64,000 nt of DNA from Pipra filicauda (lineage: Eukaryota > Chordata > Aves > Passeriformes > Pipridae). Under the pieces are notes generated by a model that did no database searches, was not told where the DNA came from, and was given only the letters and a program-made list of their open reading frames with translations. Below are positions 55,838 through 64,000 of the stretch, piece after piece. Positions within the stretch are counted from its first letter, which is position 1, and each line of letters opens with the position of its first letter. The translations under genes and the position numbers were made by a program. The stretch lies in NCBI RefSeq assembly GCF_003945595.2, contig NW_024104620.1, positions 4,459,927 through 4,523,926 of the forward strand. The letters are read 5' to 3'.

Positions 55838-58800
55838 ATGGACTTAGAGCTTCTGAAGAGGCTGCGTCAGGCCAACCAGGACCTTCTACAAAGGCTCACA
55901 ACAAAGCAGGAGGAGATCAGGAAAAGAGTTCCCAGCAAGCCACTCCTTCCAGCATCTGTTCTTCACCACAGAGCTGCTGAGGGATCTGTCCCCTGGCCCA
56001 GGAGAGGGGTATGTGTGGTGTCTGTGCTAGAAATTCTGGGAAGCAAATGGGCCTTGTGGGACAGCAGCTCTGCCTGTGGTGTGGGAAAGGAGTCATATGG
56101 ACATGGAGGAGCTGGTAGAAACTGGAATGTGGAATAGGGAGTCTGCTAGAAAAGTAGCTGCTCTTTGGTTATTGTTTATCCTGTGGTCTCAGTCTGTTCT
56201 CCTTGCAAATAATTCAGTTCCTGCCTAAGACATGCAGGTTTCTTCATCTAAAATAGGAATGAACATTGTGGAACGAAATCCTTTTGTTTCTTCTAAGCAC
56301 AAGGGCTGAAAGTTTCGTGGTTCCTCAGACTGGGAAAAGCTGCATTTAGCTGGAAGTGGATCTCTTTCTTCCCCAAATAAAAAGGTCTCACAATATCCCT
56401 CAGGAATTTAAAGGGGTGAGCAGACTGGAACGAGAGGTTAATTTTTCACTTAGTGAGTGAAATGTCCTGATGAAAGGTATTTGTAATGTGACTGATGCCA
56501 TGTGTTGTGAGGGTCTCTGTCCTTACAGAAGGAGAATCAGGTGGATGCTGACCCTGGAGTGGTGGTGTCTGTGGAACCCAGAGCACGCACAGCCAGAGCA
56601 GCCCTCAGTTCACCTCTGAAACACAGCAGCAGGGACAGAGAGCTACAGCAGCAACAAGCAAAGGCACAGGAAGCAACAGGTTTGGATTCCAGCTATCCTG
56701 GGAAAGAGAAGAGTGTTATTCCAGTGTCTGCAATCATTCCATGTGGCAGAGAAGCCTCCAGAGTGGATGGGGATGGCCATGCTCAAGGAAGTCCAGAGAA
56801 GGAATCCTTCCTCCTGGGACTTGGAGAGAACAGAAAACAGTCTGCTCTGCTCCATGGTTTCCATGAGAAGAATCATCCAGACCCATCACTGAGCAGAGTG
56901 CAAAATGAAGAGCCCAGTGAGCAGCATGTGGTCAGCAGAGAGCCCACGATGCCTAAATCAGTCCTGGTGACATCCCGGGCCAAAGAGTTGAAGGTAAATG
57001 TCAAACCAGTGCTTTGCTTGTTTTCCTGAGTCAACAGAAGGATGGGGAAGAAGGGCCAGGAGAACATGACTTGCCCCGTTCCCACTGTGTAAATGGGAAG
57101 TTGGGGCTGGAACTGTTCCTGGGTGTAGCAGCCAGGGGCTGTTGGCAGTTTGTTCAGGCCCTGCTTTCCTCAGCCAGTGAACTGAAGGCCAGAAAACTGT
57201 CACACTTGACTGTGAGACTGCCTGTGTTTGCATGTGTGATCCATGTGCTGAGGGAGAACAGCCAGGGGCAGTGCTGCTGCTCCAGAGTTTGTTCCCCCGG
57301 GTGTGAAGGGCAGGCTCTGCCCCTGATCATCCTCCAGGGCAGCACAGGTTGCCTAATCTTTGGGGATGTGCATTGAGGGACCTCAGTATTTTGTTTAAAG
57401 CTCTGAAAAATCCTGCCTTAGACCTTGGCAAGTCCCCTCTTTCTGTTGTATTTATTGAGAAGGCAAAGGGCTGTTGAGCTAATCACTGGTAGAGGCACAG
57501 ATAGAATCCAGCCTCAAAGTCACAGCTGTCCCATTTGAGCAGTTGCCAGTTGTTTCCTCAGCTGTACCTCTGAATGTCCTACTGAATGACTAAGAAGTCT
57601 TTATGAATTGTTTTCTTCCCAGAAGAAAGCTCATCATGTGACTTTTCAGCCTGAGCCTGAAGAAGATGCCACACCAGTGGGCAGCTGGTCTGCCCGTCCT
57701 TTCCTGGGCTATGACTGGATTGCAGGTGAATCCTAACCCTGAAGCAAAGCTCTCAGCAGGATGGGGTGGTATGAAGAGTTAAAACACAGTTTATGACCCC
57801 TTTAAGTTGAGGAGTGGTGGGACTGCTGTCCTCGAGTCCATGCAGAAAGTCTCAGGAGAGGGGCTGCAGCTCTGTCAGAGGCTGTTTCCTGTCCAGACAT
57901 GACCTGTGCTTCCCTGGAATGGTGAAGTGGCAGTGGTATGGGAATCCAGGCAGCAAATGGCAAAGCCTTGTGGGGTCAGGGAGGATACCAAATAACTGGA
58001 ATGAAATAAGGAAGCCAAACCACACAGTTAATTTGTGGTTTGACATCATGCCTTGGTCTTCTCATTACCATTATTTTGTTCTGACTGTTTTTTGTGAGGC
58101 TGGCTTTGGTGCTTTCCAAAATGTGATAAACCCGTGAACTTTCCTCTCTCCTTGGCCTTCTCAGGGCTCCTTGATACAAAGTCTTCAGTAACAGAAAAAT
58201 CTGAGCAATACTTTGCTGAGCTGCAGCAGTTCCGACAGGCCAACAGAGAAGCTTGTATTGATGAGCAGGACCTGGAGTAAGTGGGGATGGGGAAGGGCTG
58301 GAGCAGCAATGCAGTAATGAGAGCCATGGTCTGATTGGAGTGGGACATTGTAAGGGTGGCTTTGAGGGCCTTTATTTACCTCCCAGGCATAAATGTGTGC
58401 TTGGAAAAGGCTGGGCTGCTCAGAGGACCCTCCCCTCTCTCACCAGCTGACCTCTCTGTGTGTTTCTTTAGGCCCAAGGCTCTGGATTGCACAGTTCCTG
58501 AACAAGAACCAGATTTGATAACCAGTTCCCATAAGTGTAAGATCACATTTCTTCCTACTCCAATTTCTGTGAAAAAACAACTGTGCAGTCTTTGTCATCC
58601 TGAGACAGCAGCACATCATGCAAGACAAGGAAGAATGTTATTTTCAGCTACAGCTCTTCAACCAGATTCAACTTCCTACTCCAAAGGCACTTGAGTCTTC
58701 TCTCAATCACTGCCATGTTAATCTGTCAGGGTTTCTCATAGTAGGCTAATGTTCTGTTTTTAGGTTGAGGTTGAAGTTTTGGTTTTGCTTTTTAGGAACT

Positions 58801-60889
58801 TACTTGGGAACAGGAAATGTAAAAGATATTTGAGGAAAGGCAGCTCTTCTTATAGAATGCAGGTGTGGCACTGTGGTAGAACACAGCTTTGTTGGCTGGT
58901 TTGAGAAACCTTCTGACAAACAAGGAATGTGAAGTTTGGTGGTTTGTTGTTCTGTGCAGGTTTTTACTGTTACCGGTTAAACCAGCGCCTGTTCCCTGTC
59001 CCTGTGGATCCAGAATCTGCCTGCCCTGTGTGTAAGATCCCACGTGCCCACCGGCCCCCAGGGACACTGGAAGAGCCAGCCCATGTCAGGTAAATAGGAG
59101 TTACTGCCTTGTAACATGTAGAACTCAAGGAAACAATAGGGAAGAAAAAGCTGATCAGGTGAAGGAGAAAACAGCATCACAACAGCTCTGTAGGAGGTTG
59201 CTGTTCTCAAGGCAGAGATACATCTTGCTTAAAAATTCCTCACTGATCTTTTCCATGAGCACAAACAGTTTTGAAGTCAATGAGAAATGCCTGTTTAAAC
59301 CAAATTTGGTTCAGAATCTGAACGCGAAGTGTCTAATGCCCTGATCCAAAACTGTTTTGCTTGGTTCACTTTGGGATTAGACCCTTGGATTCTGAGTGGG
59401 GAAGGCAGATTTCCTCTGCCTTGTCAGAGGTGCAGGCACTTACTTCCCTTGTGTGGTTGCAGGGTCAGCATTCCCAGGAATACCCTTTTGCCTGCCCACA
59501 AGTACAAAGCCCATCGCAGGAGGAGCTTTGAGCCAGCAGACGATCTGGCCTTACCCTCGGTGAGTTGCTGTTCTTGCTGGTGGCACAGCCCAGGCTGGGC
59601 ACTGCTTTAAGAGGGAAAGAAAATCTGTGACTCATTGCCCTGGCAGGGCTTCCACTACAATTTCTGACCTGTGTCACTGAGGCAGCAAACCCATTGGTGT
59701 GTTCTGAGTTGGTGCCTTTGTGGAAGTGGCACAGGGTGTGTGACATATTTCCAGTGCTTTACACTGCATGAAGGCAAAGTACCACGTGGAGCTGTGTCCT
59801 TCTGGGGCAGATTTGACTGGCTCAACGTGGTGATCCACACCTAGGAGTGCCTGTGTTTCCTTCCACAGGTGTCAGGGAGTCTGGAAGGAGAGCATCCATG
59901 AAGCATACACAGTGTAATCGGTAGTGACAAGGGGTGGATTTCAAACTGTTATTGTAGAGCTGGTCCTGTATTCCAGCCAGTAACCAGTGCTAGGCAGTAT
60001 TGCTAATCTGACCCTGGCCTAAAGACTTCCAGGGAAGAGGTGGGAGGAAACTTAGTTTTGAGGTTTAGGGAACTGGATGAGTCAGTTGAGACAGGTTCAG
60101 AGAGGTCGGGTGCTTGAGTTCACAAAGCAGGAGATCAGCTTAGAAGTAACCAGCCAGTGAAAGGTGGAAGAGGAGAGGGACAGTTTTGCTTCATTAGAGA
60201 TTTCATCATTTTCCTGTTAGTCATATAAGACTCCTCAAAAATTAATTAATTATTTTAACAATTGCCAAAGCTTCCCTGTGCAGAAATTATTATTTAGAAC
60301 TATGTTTAGGCCACAATAGATACAAAAGGGTAGAGCATTTCCATCTCTTTTCACAGCACTGCCTGGCTGGCTGGGAAAACATCATCCCCCCAAGCAACCC
60401 CAGGCTCAGCAGTTTGGATCTGAGAGCTTCCCTGGAAGAGAGGCCTTCTCCCCATCCTCACCTGGTAAGCACAGCCTCCAGAGTCCCTGGAGATGCTGGG
60501 AGTTGCACAGATGGAAATTGCTGTCCCACCTCTAAAGGGTTTGATGATTATCAAGCTTGGGCTGAGCAAAGGAAAATTTATCACCACTGGGAAACATTTT
60601 CCTTCTTCTCAACCAGTGTGCACAGGGACAAAAAAACAAGGGGCAAAAAGCCTGTTCAGCTCACCAGAGTTCATCAAAGAGAAGTCACCGTGGCACTCTT
60701 TGATTAATACCCTCTTCATTTGGCTTCCAGGACTCGCTGCCCAGAGTGTCCAGAGGAAGTGAGGAGCCCCTGCCCCCCTTGGCACGTCCCAGGTCCAGCA
60801 GTGCCTCCCCTCGGAGGAAGCAGAGCAGGCGGGGACGCCGGAGAGCAGCTCCCGGGTCAGACCAGGCTGGTTTAACCTCAACTCTGTGA
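55838..60889 (+). CDS. MIIP: Migration and invasion inhibitory protein
   Basis: Described in mammals as an inhibitor of cell migration that binds IGFBP2. Nine coding exons: 55838-56008 (exon acceptor at 55820), 56529-56993, 57623-57725, 58165-58276, 58472-58536, 58960-59089, 59463-59559, 60357-60464, 60731-60889 (TGA at 60887-60889). All are GT/AG with matched phases, 469 residues against 388 in human. The N-terminus [18 protein letters not shown] is a short coiled coil equivalent to the human LRLLNLELLRQL region. The large second exon is low-complexity, Ser/Glu-rich and accounts for most of the extra length. The conserved core is [46 protein letters not shown] and [18 protein letters not shown]. 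Residues 306-330 form CxxC-x17-CxxC. The tail is rich in Arg and Ser. Assignment rests on the conserved core and on position after MFN2. Confidence 0.93.
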
Positions 60890-61645
60890 ACCACAGACCT
60901 GACTGCCCAGGGGAAGGGGTGGGCACAGCACGTGGGAACAACTCACAGACGAGGCAATTCGGATAAAAAATGAATCTTGGCACAGATTTTGCCCGACGGG
61001 TTTCCGCGACCGCGCGGTGACCGGTGCGCGCGCGGGAGTTTGTGCAGTCCAGTGGGGGGGTTCACTTCTCTTCTTTGCCTCTTGCAGCTGCTCCTGAGAG
61101 CTGTCCCACCTGGGGCTGGCTAAAGGGATGTGCCCAGGATGAGTAGGGACAGCCATGGTAGTCCTGCCACCTCCACTGAGTCACCACCACTGTAACTCGA
61201 CTCTTGAGTGCCAGGGGAGGAACTGGCCTGTGAAGGGCCTGGTTCAGTGGAGTGACACAGATATGGTGATTTCCAAACGTTTGAAACGTGACACTTAAGT
61301 TTCTAGTGCCTTAAACTTGAGTTCCTGAATAATTTAGTTAAAATTAAAAAAATCCTATTTATTTTCAGTGCAATGTGTGCAGCTACAGAGTAACTATAAG
61401 TGTGAAAAAAACATGTTAAAATGAGATTTTATTCATTGGCAAGCTAGATAATGTTAAAGCCTTAAAATGTTTGCAAATTGTGCTTGCCTCTGCTTTTCCA
61501 AGTTTGTTGGGAGATAAACCAAAAAACATTTTGGAGTTTTTAAATTGTACCTAAACAAAATACATTACATAGTACAATTAGTTTGAACTTCATGGACTGA
61601 TCTTACTTTCCTTGCCTAAAACCAATAAAACTGATGTTTTATTTT
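60890..61645 (+). other. MIIP: MIIP 3' untranslated region with polyadenylation signal
   Basis: An AATAAA at 61624-61629 (accaataaaactg) gives a 3' UTR of about 0.75 kb. Within it, 60991-61038 is an unusually CpG-dense patch with 12 CpG in under 50 bases, in otherwise AT-rich surroundings. Confidence 0.65.
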
Positions 61646-64000
61646 GCCTTGAATTTTCTGAAACAGAAATTCCTTCCTCAAATGTGTTTCTGGGACTGAC
61701 TTGAGAGAATGGTTTTGCAGAGAGAAATGGTTTATGCAGCTTCTTGGCATTCACTGTTATTTTTATATCAAATACATTATTTATTGAATCAAATGTATGA
61801 ATAGACTTTTTTAAGCAGACAGGAATATTGCAAGATGATGAAATTTTAATGTAAGACTTGGAATGGAAAATGAAAAGCTAAACTGACTAATTTAGCTTTG
61901 AGTTGTGCATCTGTAGGGTGAAGTGAATGGAACTGGCAATGTGATTTCCATTATTGGAAATACTGATTTTAAAAGAAATTAATCAAGTGACCATAAAACA
62001 ATAGCTGCCAAATTTTAAACTGAATAGGGCAAATTCAACATTTTTACTACATTGCCTAACCCAAAACACTAAACATTAACCTTAATTAACCTTTTATTAA
62101 TTTATCCTGAAATAAATTAAAGCAGGTCTGCTCCACTTATCACAGAAAAGGAGCTGCTGTAGATTCAGTAAATGATGTGAATCTGTCTGGTGGATGCAGG
62201 TTGGAACCAGGTGAATTCAAACTGTCTCTTGATAGCTGGGAATACATCAGTCTCTTACACTTGTGAAAGCATTGGAAGTGAGATTGTGGCTCTTTCTCCC
62301 CTAGGAACAGGTGAAAGGAGTCAGTGATGCTGCCCCTCCTCACTCAGGTTTGTCTCAGGGGGTTGGTTCTGGCCTCTGTCATCCTGCCCTTTTTTGCAAG
62401 CTGGAACAGACTGAAAATGCTCCTGCTTGTGGAACCTTTTTCTTAATTCCTGTTCCCCCACATCCCTCCATTGCACAGCCTCTGGAGCAATGACTCCCAG
62501 GCCTGCACAAGCTGCCTTTCAGCCCCGTGCTGTGAGGAGCAGTTTGTGGAGACAGGAATGGTTTATAGTGTAATAACAAGGTTTTGCACAGTGGCTTTGT
62601 CCTGTAGTGTGTGACACAATCCCAGACAATGCACCCTTCCCTGCAGGAGGGTGACTGACATGTCACCTGGGGGTGCATTGTGAAGGAACTCATCTGTTTA
62701 CTGCTTGGAAAACTGCATTTCCTCCAGTGTTAAAGCAGCTTCAGCACTTGGACAGTGATGGAGCCAGTGCTGGGATCAGCACTTCCAGGGAGAACAGAGG
62801 CTGGGGGTGGTGTGTTGGGGTTGTTTGGATTGTGGGTCAGAAAAATGGGAACGTTTTGAGATTGGGGGTGTCTGGAAAGGAGACGAAGCAGAATTGAGAT
62901 GGGTGAGACCTTTGCTGATCTGGGGCTCAAAGTGTGTAAAGGAAAAGTTCCCAGTAACGTCCCAGTATATCCAGGGCTGTCCTAAGGCACAAACTAATAC
63001 AGATGCTGGACTTTGTTGTGCAGGCACAGGGCTCTGGGACAGCTTGTCCCTTGCTCCTGGAGGTAGGCTTGGCCTGGGTTTATGTTTTTTCCCACTCCTG
63101 GCACTTGGGAACGTGCTGCTTTAACCTGGGCAGCTGTGTGTCCTGTTGAAGGCTGACTCAGTGTGTGTGTGCTCGTTTGTGTCAGCTCTCTTCTGCCTGA
63201 TGCTTTGATGGTAAAGCCAGTGGTTTAGTTCCCCTTTCTGGCTGTACTGCATGTCTATAACACTGATTCATGGGGTGGGAAATCCAGCTTTGCTTAATTA
63301 GGCAAATGAGACACAGTAAATGATGCATTAGTGATTGGTTTGAACAGAGATGTGTAGTTAAACCCCAGCTCCCATCTGCTTCTCAGAACCAATGTCAGAC
63401 TGTCACTGGTGTTTGTGTTTGCTCTCTCTGACTATTTTAAGATAATTTTGGTGATATCTCAGGATCAGGTGTTTCTTGCTGTCAGTACATTGTAAGAATT
63501 AATATCAGGAGTGTTGAATGAGTGTAGTGCTGATTTCTGGCTTCTGTTTCGTTCTCAGCAGGCAGGGACTGTCTCCAGAACCCTCAGGTGAAACATCCGC
63601 GTGTGGCACCAACTCACTTTCTGAATCATTTGCAGACTTTGATTTTGGGGCCTTTCATCTCTTTGGAACTTTTGTTTTCAGAGCCCAGAAGAATTTATTT
63701 TCAGTGTGTGTCGAGTCTGAAAACACAACAGAAGTTCTGCCCCTTCTCTTTGGAGTTAAAAGTCTCCATTTCACCAGTTTCCTGGGTAGTAGCAGACCAA
63801 ACATAAGGACTTGGTTTTCTCCTTCAGCTGGTGTATTCCATTGGTTCTGCAGAGCAAACCTTGCTGCTGGGAAGAGGAAAATAACACCCTAAATTGTCAG
63901 GATTGAGATGCTCAGCTGTAGTCATTTAAAAAAAAAAAAAGTTTCACACTCTTTGAAAAAAATGCATCCTGAAAATCTTCCCATTTGTTTCTTTCACAAA
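61646..64000. other. No gene recognised after MIIP
   Basis: AT-rich at first, then mixed. Open frames near 62.3-63.1 and 63.5-63.9 kb are short, lack convincing splice structure and match no family I know. In human, TNFRSF8 follows MIIP, but I see no TNF-receptor cysteine-rich repeats here. An A-run lies at about 63927-63940. Confidence 0.5.

Noticed and set aside
63518..63892. Plus-strand 124-codon frame near the window end
   Set aside because: No recognised domain, no supporting exons, and the composition looks random.

Overview
The window is vertebrate nuclear DNA, almost certainly from a bird. Genes are split into many short exons with GT/AG introns, promoters are CpG-rich, and the interspersed repeats are 3' ends of CR1 LINEs of the avian kind (copies ending in a TTCTRTGATTCTAT-type tail). 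Intact conserved vertebrate genes KIAA2013, PLOD1, MFN2 and MIIP lie in the same order as on human 1p36.22. All exon models were built by hand from reading frame, splice sites, phase continuity and remembered family sequences; no search was run.

Layout. (1) 1-3337: no gene recognised. (2) 3338-7984, minus: a membrane guanylate cyclase with a NIT-like sensor domain between two membrane segments and a complete class III cyclase domain. Its 5' end is not resolved. One intron carries a 71-bp near-identical copy of part of a later exon. (3) 10.4-14.5 kb, minus: a pancreatic elastase of the CELA2A type, with only the last few residues unresolved. (4) 14.5-17.4 kb: intergenic, with two CR1 tails. 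(5) 17.5-22.4 kb, minus: KIAA2013, two coding exons, very GC-rich first exon. (6) 22.4-25.3 kb: gap between two divergent CpG promoters. (7) 25.3-40.9 kb, plus: PLOD1, 19 coding exons, 730 residues. (8) 41.1-53.2 kb, plus: MFN2, 17 coding exons, 755 residues, with upstream ORFs in its likely leader exons. (9) 54.1-61.6 kb, plus: MIIP, nine coding exons, 469 residues. (10) 61.65-64 kb: no gene recognised.

These are independent eukaryotic genes, not an operon. PLOD1 acts in the ER on collagen lysines, MFN2 in the outer mitochondrial membrane, CELA2A is a secreted digestive protease zymogen, and KIAA2013 is a two-ended membrane protein. The least familiar gene is the NIT-domain guanylate cyclase. 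Related NIT-GCs are reported as nitric-oxide sensors in a marine annelid, I know of no human counterpart, and this copy looks intact. It and CELA2A occupy the side of KIAA2013 where human has NPPB/NPPA/CLCN6, so this edge is probably a synteny breakpoint.
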